Of a stretch of DNA of 64,000 nt, positions 37,301 to 47,600 are shown piece after piece. Both the position numbers and the translations under genes were made by a program. Location of the stretch: NCBI RefSeq assembly GCF_012034935.1, contig NZ_JAATEN010000019.1, positions 78,245 to 142,244 on the forward strand, in the 5' to 3' direction. Each line of letters starts with the position of its first letter. Position 1 is the first letter of the stretch. The notes below the pieces were generated by a model. That model ran no database searches and was not told the DNA's origin. It saw nothing but the letters and a program-made list of their open reading frames with translations. The stretch comes from Streptomyces zingiberis. GTDB lineage: Bacteria; Actinomycetota; Actinomycetes; Streptomycetales; Streptomycetaceae.

Positions 37301-37774
37301 TCCGGAAACGGCTCGCTCTACTCCCCGGGGTTCAACAACTTCGAAGAGGAGCTGTACGACAGCATCCCCCGCTCCGGGGGCGGTTCCGACTACGGCATGG
37401 GCGCCGGCAACGGCATGGGCGGCGGCATGCCGATGCTGCCCCCCGGCACCCGCATCAACGGTTCCACCACCGGTGGCTCCGGCGGCGACGGCGAGCGTGT
37501 GCGGGCCGTCATGGACGACGGCCAGCCGGTCACCCGGCGCTCCCAGGGCGGCCGGCAGGAGGAGACCGTCACGGCCGCCACCCGGGGCGGCGCCAGCACG
37601 ATGGGCGGGATGCCCTTCATGCCGCCGATGGGCGGCGGCATGGGAGGCGCCGGGGGAGCCGGCGGCCAGCCGCAGACGGAGTCGGGCGGCCGTGAACGCG
37701 CCTCGTGGGTGGAGGAGGACGAGGACGTCTGGGGCACCGACGAAGGTGGCGCCCCGGCGGTGATCGGGCGTTGA
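34364..37774 (+). CDS. large WxG / coiled-coil / DG-repeat type VII-associated protein
   Basis: The 1136-residue protein has an N-terminal globular and helical part (1-420) with a WxG-like AWKGQAAGVF near residue 233 in a long helical hairpin. Next comes an extreme charged coiled coil (about 426-829) of AEQEAKQ-like heptads, then a Gly-rich joint. Short beta repeats with a DG turn follow (PDGSSRTI, PDGTSFTES, PDGTLTTR, PDGSSSVL, PDGTSVSS; about 860-960). The C-terminus is Gly/Met/Pro-rich. I do not recognise the full-length family. The WxG part and position suggest a secreted or ESX-attached protein, perhaps a spacer or anchor for the giant effector. The GTG at 34364 follows GGAGG. Confidence 0.7.
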   Translation: MADDIVFPASSLDDYWHTAVRVLTGYDAPKRETVFGKLLGNDSIPQMRVEFSDYHGEPSNAIVEAVDDMSWRQENSGWRISNTDFVVPFYSGKSGSIGDAGVDTRVKMKKARVTMLGNKGVDDPPEHGVIFEGSEFKSGLGKDFQGQSKDTVWSNVALSQYSFGTGKALQHLMNEGTTQGFSWNDVSVSEANAVDLDSFTLNAEAFDRVALFFDARARELRDWEFDLGKQEMAWKGQAAGVFKDIIHALVRNYESYSEQFPKSGSRSTYGNDLRQFKTDVEKAVRTLYNKWDLWRQKNGNPLRHLHDVLLDVTDEVWENNIKKVRYKPVYNYSTYGSYDSGYHYVKYDGFYGGARSFGPLEDKETWKKIGEEGIRRWQNSIRETLEPAAKQALIDVENAFNDQSFPKKVTTETVNLTQKLATDQAAADREQARKDKEEAERKAEEKEKEQEEKEKEAERKAEEKEAEWERKQEEKEAEAEAKQAELEAKQEEKEREAEAKAAEKEAEAEAKQAEQEAKQAEKEAEQEAKQAEQEAKAEQRQAEAEAKQAEKEAEQEAKQAEQEAKAEQRQQEAEAKQAEQEARAEAKQAEQEAKQAEAEQRAEERQVFATMQARADRDEQKREQDKRQAEAEAKQEEAEAEARQRQEEQEAKQAEKEAEQEAKQAEQEAKQEQKEKEAEQRQLQAEQEAERRQTEAEAKQEEKEAEQEAKQAEQEAKAEQRQQEAEQRAEQAQEEAEARQAEQEAKQEQRQQEAEQRAEQQQEEALSRQAEQEARQERLQQEAEQRSEKAQSDAEAKQAEQEALQEKRQAEAEQRAEQQQREAQERFSRQSGGGLGGGPGGDLGGPGSLDLPPGNSSFSPDMATTTFNSDGTVTIDQPDGSSRTIDLPSGDVVTTRPDGTSFTESLSPGDSLANSDGSTTTLNPDGTLTTRFPDGSSSVLDPEQGTITTRQPDGTSVSSPISPGQTLPSSLGSALPGGGSGNGSLYSPGFNNFEEELYDSIPRSGGGSDYGMGAGNGMGGGMPMLPPGTRINGSTTGGSGGDGERVRAVMDDGQPVTRRSQGGRQEETVTAATRGGASTMGGMPFMPPMGGGMGGAGGAGGQPQTESGGRERASWVEEDEDVWGTDEGGAPAVIGR
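35640..36850 (+). repeat. 21-bp (heptad) repeat tract encoding AEQEAKQ-type coiled coil
   Basis: About 1.2 kb of degenerate 21-bp units (GCC GAG CAG GAG GCC AAG CAG and variants) encode a nearly pure A/E/Q/K/R helix of about 400 residues. The unit length equals one coiled-coil heptad. Confidence 0.85.
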
Positions 37775-37793
37775 ACGGCAGAAGGAGGCTGAT

Positions 37794-38288
37794 ATGAGCG
37801 ATTCGATCGAGGACAGACTGGCGAAGGCCGTGGCTCATCTGGAGGCGACCAAGCAGGCGGCGGCCCGGGCCCAGGAGCAGCTCAGCCAGGCGTCGGTGAC
37901 GGTGCGTTCCCGTGACCGCAGCGTGGAGGTCACCGTCAACGCCCAGGGCGGCCTGGGTGAGGTCAAGTTCCTGGACGGCAAGTACCGCACCATGGGCGCC
38001 GCCCAGCTGTCGGCCTCGGTGATGGAGGCGACCCGGCAGGCGCAGGCGGAGATGGCCCGCACCGTGATGGAGACCTTCCGGCCGCTGTCGGAGACGGAGG
38101 GCGACCGGCCGTACATCGAAGGGTCCGGTATCGACTGGGACGACCTCTTCGGTCCGCTGATGGCGACGGTGGAGGAGGCCGAGACCGGGCGCCCCTCGGC
38201 GAGCGACAAACTGCGGGATGAGATCATCGAGGACGGGGACTCCGGCAACGGGGCCGGGACGTACGGGCAGAAGGGAGCGGGTCGTTGA
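37794..38288 (+). CDS. YbaB/EbfC family protein
   Basis: The 164-residue protein has a YbaB/EbfC-like core: a long N-terminal helix (DRLAKAVAHLEATKQAAARAQEQLSQ), then strands SVTVRSRDRSVEVTVNAQGGLGEVKF, then a long helix (AAQLSASVMEATRQAQAEMARTVME). A disordered tail follows. Such proteins are common in ESX loci (EspL-like) as cytosolic chaperone-type partners. It starts 19 bp after the coiled-coil gene and overlaps the next gene by 4 bp (TTGA). Confidence 0.78.
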   Translation: MSDSIEDRLAKAVAHLEATKQAAARAQEQLSQASVTVRSRDRSVEVTVNAQGGLGEVKFLDGKYRTMGAAQLSASVMEATRQAQAEMARTVMETFRPLSETEGDRPYIEGSGIDWDDLFGPLMATVEEAETGRPSASDKLRDEIIEDGDSGNGAGTYGQKGAGR

Positions 38289-38665
38289 GTTACCACGGGC
38301 GTTCGTTCGAGGCCGACCCCGCGCTGCTCCGTGCCTTCATCGAGGAGAGCCAGGCGATCGGCAAGGAGATCCGGGCGATGTCCCGGGATTTCACCCGCGC
38401 CCTGGAGCCGACGACCCCGTGGTACGGGTACGGCGGGCCGCACGACAAGTTCGGCTCGGAGATCGGCCCGGAGGACCAGAAGGACCGCGAGTTCGTGACC
38501 GGGTGCCTGGACGCCATCGCGGACGGCTTCATCGGGATGACCGACGGCCGTCTCCAGGAGCTGGAGCAGATCAGGAACGCGCAGAACTTCGCCCTCGACG
38601 GTATGGACGAACTGAAGTCCGGGCTCGACGACGTCGGCCGCGGTGGCGGTGGCGGGCGGCACTGA
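38285..38665 (+). CDS. small WxG-type helical protein directly before the giant effector
   Basis: The 126-residue product is predicted as two helices around TPWYGYGGPHD, which contains a WxG (WYG) turn near residues 46-48, so it looks like a WXG100-fold partner. The TTG start overlaps the previous stop in the sequence TTGA, implying coupling. Its TGA stop (38663-38665) is in the same frame as the giant ORF, which resumes two codons later. It could be a dedicated partner or chaperone of the giant protein, or its detached N-terminal module. Confidence 0.72.
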   Translation: MSYHGRSFEADPALLRAFIEESQAIGKEIRAMSRDFTRALEPTTPWYGYGGPHDKFGSEIGPEDQKDREFVTGCLDAIADGFIGMTDGRLQELEQIRNAQNFALDGMDELKSGLDDVGRGGGGGRH

Positions 38666-38668
38666 CCC

Positions 38669-41600
38669 TTGCTCCCTGACAGCGTCCAATTCCCCGAGGA
38701 GGCCCGCTGGGTCTTCTTCGCGCTGATCGGCGAATTGCCGTTGCAGGCGTCCTCGGACATGGCGTACGGCAACCGCGAGCCGTACGAGGACAAAGCTGTT
38801 CAGCTGATGCAACTCCGTGACCGCATCACGGATCTGGTCAACAAGGTGGACGGAGCCCTGCCGCCGGACGTGGCCGCCCGCTACAAGGAGGCGATGGCCA
38901 CCCTCACCGACGGCCGGGGCTCCGACACCATGTCCCAGTTCGCCAACAGCCTCAATCAGCTCGGTGACAATCGCGTCAAGCACTCCAGAAACATCATGGA
39001 GGGCAAGTGGGAGCTGATCGCCGAGGCCATGCTGCTGCTGGTGCAGTTGGCGATCATCGCGGCGCTGTCCTTCTTCACCGGCGGTCTCTCCTTCACGGAG
39101 ACCGCCATCGCGAAGGCCCGGACCACGGTCGCGCTTCTCACGATCATGAATCGGCTGATGAACCAGTCGAAGCTGATGCCGACCTTCAGCGAGGCGATCC
39201 AGGAGGCGTTCGTCGCCTTCGCGGTGCGGATGGCCATGCTGGCGATCAACAGCGGCCGGCGCCGGCCGATCGGCATCGACTGGGGCGCGATCGGCCGGGC
39301 CGCCGTCGTCGGTGCCTTCGCCGGCTTCTTCAGCTCGGTCATCGGCGACACGCTCGGGAGTGTCTTCAAGAACCAGTTCAACAACTTCGGCGACAACAAG
39401 TGGGGGATGTTCGGCGGGGAGATCTTCCGCTCCTTCACCAGCGAGGGCGTCGGCGAGGGCACCGCCGAGTTCGTGACCAACGGCCTCTACGACGGTCGCT
39501 GGGAATTCGACCCGATGGCCATGGCGGGCGGTGGCCTCAGCGGGGTCACCGGCATGTTCATCTTCGGCGGCGCGGTCTACGTCACCCAGGGGATGAACAA
39601 CAAGTTCTTCGACGGCCGCAACATCTTCTCCAGCCAGAACAACAAGACGCCGGGGCCGGACTCCCCGCTGTACACCGGCGGTTCCTCCGCCGGCCCGGGG
39701 ACGAACGGTGTCGTCACGACGGACACCACCACGACGACCACCACCGACTCCACCGTCAAGCCCGGGCCCACCCCGCCCCCCTTCACCGTCTCGCCCGCGA
39801 GCCTCCCGCCGACCACCGTCACGGGGGACCTCAACTCCCCGACGCCGAACGGGTTCATGGACCAGGGGGCCGGCGGGAACGGGAACCTCGGGCTCGCCCC
39901 GTCCGCCGGCCCGTACGGCCCCTCCGGCCCGTCACCGGATTCCGACACCGACTCGGTCCGCAGCGTGGGCTCCACCACCTCGTACACCGGTTCCGACACG
40001 GGAACGGACATCACCAACCCGGCCGACTACGGGAACACCGGCCCCGTGACCCCCGGTGCCGTCCCCGGCGCCGGGTCGGCCACCACCGGCGGGACCACGG
40101 GCACGACCGGCACCACCGGCACCACCGGCAGCACGGGCAGCGGCAACACCGGCCTGGGCGGCGCCGGTTCGGCCAAGACGGGCGGCACGGGTTCCCTGGC
40201 CGGCGCGGGCGGCGTGCCGCGCGCCGGGAGCACCCCGGCGGCCCCGCCCGACACCTCGTTCACGACGCCGAAGCCCGCGACGTCCCGCACGCCGGACCCC
40301 GTGTCGGACTTCACGCCGGACGTCACACCCGACGTCACACCGCTCCCCGATCCTCTCGACGGCATCCCGCCGAACGGCCTCACCGGGGACGGCTCCCCGG
40401 CCACCACGGACACCCCGGGCACGGCCCAGCAGCCCGGCACCGATTCCCGCCCGGGCACCGACTCCCGCTCCGGCGCCGAGCCCGGGACGCGGCAGAGCGG
40501 GGCGCCCGGCGGCGCCCAGGACACCCGCAGGGACGCCGATGCCCAGCCGCAGACCGTCGGCGGTCCGGACGAGGCGCTCACCCCGGACCCGGCCACCGAG
40601 GACGGCGCGCAGCCCGCCGCGACCCACCAGGCCGTCACCGACACCGCCCGGGAGCCGGTCCGTCCCGAGCAGTGGCGGGGACGCCAGCAGCAGGTGGTCC
40701 CCACCACCGTGCACACCACGGTGGTGGCCCCGGCCACCGACGAGATCACGGCGGAGACGGAGACCGGCCCGGCCGCCGAACGGGACACGGCCGCCACGGA
40801 CACCGTGGTCCGTACCGAGGTCCGGCGGGTCCAGGCCGACGACGGCCGCTGGGTGCGCAGCCTCACGCTGGACCTGCCGGTGCGGCTGGGCGAGGGCTTC
40901 CCCGCGGACGGGCTGCCGGGGTTCGAGGAGCGGATACGTGCCCTGCTGCACCGTCAGGTCAACGACGGCATCGTGCTGCCGCGCTCCGGCGACCAGCTCC
41001 ACATCGACCTCAACCTCGTGCACGACCCGGGCCACCCGGAGGCCGTCGAACTGACCACGGTGGACCCGGCGGACACTGTGACCACCGCGGGCCCCATCAC
41101 CACGGCGGACCCCACCACCACGCCGGCCTCCGACCAGTTCCACCTCCGGCTGCTCCCCGAGGACCCCGCGCTCGGCCCGGCCGAGCGCGACCGGCGCGTG
41201 GCGCGGAACGACACCACGGCGCTCCGGCAGATCCTGCGGTTCGCCGGGGTCACGCCCGACCCGGTGCGGGACACGGCGGATCTGCCGGGCCCGGCCGTGC
41301 CGCCGGACCGGCTCCGGACCGTGGAGGACCTCACCGACACCGGCCCCGCCGCGCCCGCCGCGACGGACGGCCCCACCGTCACCGGCGACCTGACCCCCGC
41401 GCCGGGCCGGCCCGCCACCACCACGTCCCGCGACCTCGCCGATGACCCCACGGCCACCGGCCCCACGGCCACCGATCCCGCCCCGCCCCCGGGTGCGCTC
41501 CCGGCCACCGGGGGGCCGCGGCTCCGGCCCGGACCGGAGCGCCGGGTCGAGATACACGAGGCGCCGCCCGTGGAGGAGCGTTCCGCCGACGTGCCCGAGG

Positions 41601-44600
41601 AGTCGGTGGCCTCCGGCTGGGGCATGCCGCGCGACAACCACCTCCGGTTCCAGGGCTTCGCCGACGGGCGGGACCTCGTCATCGACGTGCGGGCCACCAA
41701 TGTCGACTCCCTGAGCTGGCTGGTCCGCGGCGCGCTGCCGAAACCCGCCGAGATCAAGGCGAAGACCCTCACCGAGCTGGACGTCCGACTCGGGGCGCGG
41801 GCGGAGAACCGGGGGCTGGTCGGCTTCTTCGACCCCGTCCTGCCCGAGGGGACCACCGACCGGAGCCTGCTGGACCGCTACGGGCAGCGGCGGCGGGAGT
41901 ACGAGGTGCTCCGCGCCGCCATGGCCCGGCTGGAGCGGGCCGGCCGGTACCGGACGGTGGACGGGGTGGTCCACGCGGTTCTCGACGGTGGAGAGCACCG
42001 GCCGCTCACCGGCGACCACGACATCTTCCGGATCACCCGGCTCGACGGCACGCCCCTTCCGGCGGATGAGTACGAGGCGCTCATCGCGGAGATGAAGGAA
42101 TCCGGCATGGGCGTCATGCACGGGGCGCTCCTCCAGTGGAACCCGGACGACGACTTCGGCCGGGAGATCTACGAGACGATCGCCACCGCGCACCAGGAGC
42201 GCCACGGCGACCAGCAGGGCGAGCCGCTGCTCCGCTTCGTCGCCCGCCGCCGCTCCTCGACCGTCGCGTACGCCGATTCGCCGCCCGTCACCCCGCCGGG
42301 AACGTCTGCGGGGATCACCCGGCCGTCCACCACCGGCGGCCCGGCCCCGGAGCCGGCGGCCGAGCCGGTGGCGGCCCCGGCGGCGCCTGCGCCGGAACCC
42401 GGCACCACCGGTACGGAGAGCACCGTCCCCGCGCCCGTCACCTCCGCGGAGACGGCCGCCACCTCGGGGACCACGCCGGAGACGGCTGCCACGCCGGCCA
42501 CCGCACCGCTCCTCGTGCCGGTGCCGCCGCTCTCCGACGACGCGCGGCTGGACGTGGGCCGCCGGTTCGCCGGGCTGCTGCGGGACCTCGGCCACCCGGC
42601 GGTGCTGGCCGGCGGGGCGCGGGGCCGGGTGCTCTTCGGCAACCCGCGGTCGCTGGGCATGCTGGAGTTCCACCTGCCCACCTCGCCGGTTCAGCTGGCC
42701 GGCGCCCTCAACCAGGCCGTGGCCCGGGAGTTCCCCGGGGTCTCGCCGAACGCCCTGCGGGTGGGCACGGACGGCCGGACCCTGACCGGGACGATCCAGG
42801 GCGCGGGCATCACCCTCGGCATCGGCGGCCCCGCCCCGGCGGTGGCCCCCGGCGCCGGTCCCGCCACCGGAGGGCAGGACGCCACCGCCCGCCCCCAGGA
42901 CGATGCCGCCAGCGCCACCACCACCGAGGTCCAGGGCTTCACCGTCCCCACGGTGGCCGTCTCCCTGGCCGAAACCGCGTACGCGCTGGCCGTCGGAACC
43001 GACCGGAAGCGGCACGCGCGGGACCTGTTCGACCTGGCGTGGGGGCTGTCGCGGAACCCCGGTGCGCTCACCCCCGATCTCCTGGAGTCGCTGCGTGGCG
43101 CGGACTACCGTGCCGGGCGCCCGGCCGGGGCCGCCCCCACGCTGACCGTGCGGCTGAGTGAACTGCTGGACCAGTCCATGCTGAACCTCGGCGCCCGCGA
43201 GGCCCGCGAGAACGCCTGGGCGGCGGCCGGCGGCCGGGCAGGTGTTCCCGCGGGCCCGGTCGGGCTCAACGCCCAGCTCATCACCGCCTGGTCGGCGTTC
43301 GGCAGCACGCCGGAGGACCTGGGCCGGCTCCACGACGGGCTCACCGCCCTCGCGGACACCCTGCGCGCCACCGAGGCGGTCCGCACCGACCCGGTACGGA
43401 ACCTGGCCGGGCGGTTGCCGGGCCTGCCGGAGGCGGCCCGCGACCGTGAGATCGCCCAGCTCACCGCCGCCGACCGCGAGCGGCTGGCGTCCGACCCGGT
43501 GCTCGCCGACACGCTGCGCGACACCCTGGAGCGGGACGAGTTCGCGCGGACGGCGGCGCAGCTCATGGTGCAGGTGCCGGACGGCGTGGAACAGCCGGTG
43601 TCGGCCCGCGCGGAGGTGCGGCGGCTGATCGCGCCGATGCTGCGGGACCCGAAGATCACGGCGGAACTGCTGAAGAGCGGTGCCCGGGTGCTCGTGGTGC
43701 CCCGGGGCGAGGCGCTCACCACGCTGGATCCGTTCCGCGATCTGGCGGGGATCACCACGAAGGACGGCCGGACCTGGGACACCGTGCGCGGTATCGGCCG
43801 GCGGACGGCCGGGGTGACGGAGGAGAACCTCCTCGGCGAGACCACCACCGTCCCGGGCACGCAGCCCTCCTACGTGGACGGTTACTCCAGCACCGTCCAC
43901 GAGTTCGCGCACACCATCCACCAGTTCGGCCTGAGCGCGGCGGAGCAGCGGCTCGTCCGCGAGACGTTCGAGGACGCGAAGGCCACCTACGGCACGCTGT
44001 GGCCGGACGGGGTGGAACACGGCACCGGCGCCGACGGCCGCCGCACCGAGGCGAACTACTCCAGCCGCGACGAGTACGAGTTCTTCGCCCAGCTCTCCAC
44101 CGTCTGGTTCGGGGCGAACCACGGCACCGACCCCTTCACCGGGGAGCGGCGGCACAACGGCGGGCCGGACTGGGTGCGCCGCCACTTCCCGGAGCTGCAC
44201 CCGCTGCTGCGCGGGCTCTACGGGGACGGCCCGGCGGCCGGTACGGCGGACCGGCCCAACCCGGTCGACGCGGTCCGGGCCGAGAACGAGGCCTTCGAGG
44301 GGTTCCGCGCCCTGTGGGACATGGCCGAGGGCAGCCACGTCCCGCAGCCGCACACCCCCGCGCCGCCGCCCGCGCCGTCCCTCTTCGAGAGCTTCGCCGA
44401 GAGCCAGGGCCTCACCTTCGGCTCCCTGGGAGACATCCTCGACTCGTCCGGCCCGTTCACCCCCGCGGCGCCGCCCGGCCGGAACTCCGCGCAGGCGCTG
44501 GCGGGCGTCCTGGTCGACGCGCTCGGGCGGCGTGCGACGGAGGACCGCCGCCGCTTCGAGCAGCTCGTCACCGCGCTGGGGATCCTGGACCGGGCCCGGG

Positions 44601-47600
44601 TGGGCGACCCGCGGCTCGGCTCGGGCCCGCTGAACCTGGACCGCCTCACGCGGCGGGTACTGCACCAGGGCCGCAACACCCGGCTGACCCGGGAGCTGCA
44701 CATCCAGGCGCTCTCCGTCGCGGCCTCCGCCGAGCGGCGGGGCCGGGCCCACAGCCTGGCCGCGGTCGCGGCGTACCACCTGGAGATATCCGGTGCCTAC
44801 GGGCCGGCGACGGCGGTGACCGGCGTCGACGGCGGGATCACGGGCCGGAACTGGACGGGGCGGGACGGGCTGAACCTGCTCACCGACCGGGTGGGTGAGG
44901 AGATCGGGACCCAGCCGCTCGTGACACGGACCCCGCTCTGGGGCACCCGCGCCCACGCGGCGGTCGCGACGCGCACCGACGACGGCCGGTACTCCGTCAC
45001 GCCCGGTCCGGACGCCGCCGCTCTGGAGATCAGCGAGGACGAGTTCGTCGAACTGGTCATCCACGACCCGCAGCGGAACGCGGCCCTGCCCACGCTGCTG
45101 CTCATCCAGGACGCCGAGAACCGCACCGAGTCGACGGCCCGGAAGGTGGCGGACCGCACCGGGGTCTCCGCCTGGTCCACGGACGGCCCCTTCCGGTTGC
45201 AGCCGGAAGGCCAGTGGTTCTACCCCACCCTGGCGAACTCCGAACCGGGCACGTACCCGACCGGCATCTGGATCCCCAGCGACCCGGGGCTGGTGCCCGA
45301 CGACCCGGACGCGTCCTTCCGGGGCCCGGACGGGGGCACCGTCCGCGACGACGACCTGGAGTCGTACTCGCTGACCACGGCCGACGGGCGGTGGCTGACG
45401 GGGCGTTCCTTCCTCAACGCGCAGGACCACGCGCTGCGCGAGGCGGACCTGCGTCCGCTCTCGGCGGTGCGGCACTACACGGACTGGTACATGGGGCTGC
45501 CGGGGGTCGACAGCGACCGGCAGAGCGGCCTGCTGCCGCTGCCCCAGGCGCTGGCCGGCTCCTACATCTCGGTGGGCCACGGCCAGCGCGGCACCGTGTC
45601 ACTGCCCCGGCTCTCCACCGGCGGCAACCACACGGTGCGCCCCAAGGACCTGGGGCGGGTGCTCCGGCGGCGGAAGAGCCTTCAGCGGCTTCCCGCGGAC
45701 CGGCCGATCTGGATGCTCTGGTGCGAGCTGGCCATGCTCGTGCCCGGGCGTGACCGGCTGGAAACGCCCCGCGCGGCCCAGGAGGTGTCCAATGCCGCCC
45801 GGCGGACGGTGTGGGCCTCCGACGCGCAGATCGGGACCGCCGCCGGGCGGGGCACCACGCCACCGCGGCTGATCAAGTCCGACGACCCGGACCGGCCCGC
45901 CTACGGCTTCCACCAGTTCCACCCCGAGCCGCGCGACGCCGAACTCACCGCCCTCGCCGACCTGGGCGGGATCTCCAGCCGCCTCCCGGACCGTACGGAG
46001 CGGGCGCTGCGCTGGGTGCGGGCGCTGCGCGAGACCCACGGCCCGGACATCGACTCCTCCCCCGGCCGGGCCGCGGAGTTCCAGAACCTGATCCGGGGCT
46101 TCGGCGCGCTGGAGACCCTGCGGACCCGTGCCCGGCACAACTCGGACACCGGGCCGCTGCGCTGGCGGTCGCTGGCGCGCATCGTCGGCGACTACGCCGA
46201 GGGCCAGGGCTGGGGCCGGGAGATGACCGCCAACGCCCTGGAACACGTGCTGTACCAGGCGCAGGTGGGCGGCCTGTCCGACCGGGCCGTGCGGGCCCCC
46301 GCGGCTCCGCCGGCCCCGGCGGCGCCGCCGGACCCGAGTTCCGGTTCGGGTATGTCCTGGCAGGCCCTGTCGGACATCGTCCTCCAGACGCTCGGTTCGG
46401 GGGCGATGGCGGACCCGAACCGGTTCCACCAACTCGTCAACTCCCTCGCGGTGCTGGACCGGGCCCGCGCGGGTGACCCGCGGTTCGGCTCCGGGCCGGT
46501 GGATCTGGCGGGCCTCACCCGGCGGGTGCTGCACCTGGCCCCCGGCACCCCGCTCAACCAGAACCTGACCGTCCAGGCGCTGTCGGTGGCCGCTTCCGCC
46601 GAGCGGCGTGGGCGGGGTGGCAGCCTGGCCGCGGTGGCCGCGTACCACCTGGAGATATCCGGTGCCTTCGCGCCCTCGACGGTGCTGACCGGCCCGGACG
46701 GCGGTACCACGGGCCGGAACTGGACCGGCCGGGCGGGGCTGAACCTGCTCACCGACCGGGTGGGGGCGCAGAACCAGGCCGGGCAGATCACGGAGGGTAC
46801 CCCGCCCTGGGGCGGCCGGGCCCACGCGGCGGTCGCTCAGCGCACCGACGACGGGCTGCTCTCGATCGACACCGGGCAGGGCAACTCGCTGGAGATCGCC
46901 GAGGACGAGTTCGCCGAACTGGTCACCCACGATCCGCAACGGGACCGGAGCCTTCCGGTGGTGCTGCTCATTCAGGACGAGCACCGCCGCACCGAGCCGC
47001 TGGCCCGGAAGGTGGCCGACCGCAGCGGGGGCCGTGCCTGGTCCACGGACGGCGACTTCCGGTTGCAGCCGGCCGGCAGCTGGCGGTACCCCGCCCTGGC
47101 CAACTCCGACCCGGGGAACCAGCCACAGGGCACCTGGATCCCGAGCGATCCGGGGCTGGTGCCCGACGACCCGGACGCCGAGGTCCGGGCTCCCGGCGGG
47201 CTCACCTTCACGGAGGACGACGTCGAGTCGTCCACCCTGACCACGGCCGACGGGCAGCGGCTGACCGGGCGTTCCTTCCTGAACGCGCGGGATGTGGCGA
47301 TGCAGGAGCAGGCCCTGCGGTCGCTGTCCGCGGTCCAGCACTACACGATCTTCCAGGAGGGGCTGCCGGGCGTATCCGCCGACCGGGAGAGCGGTCTGCT
47401 GCCCCTGCCGCGCGCGCTGTCCGACTCCTACATCGCGATGGGCCACGGCGACAGCGGCCGTGTGACGCTGCCCCGGCGCTCCACCCGCGCCAACCAGATG
47501 GTGCGCCCCCGGGAGGTGGGCCGGCTGCTCCGGCGGCGCAAGAGCCTGCGGCAGCTTCCCCCGGACGCGCCGATCTGGATGCTCTGGTGCGAGCTGACCA

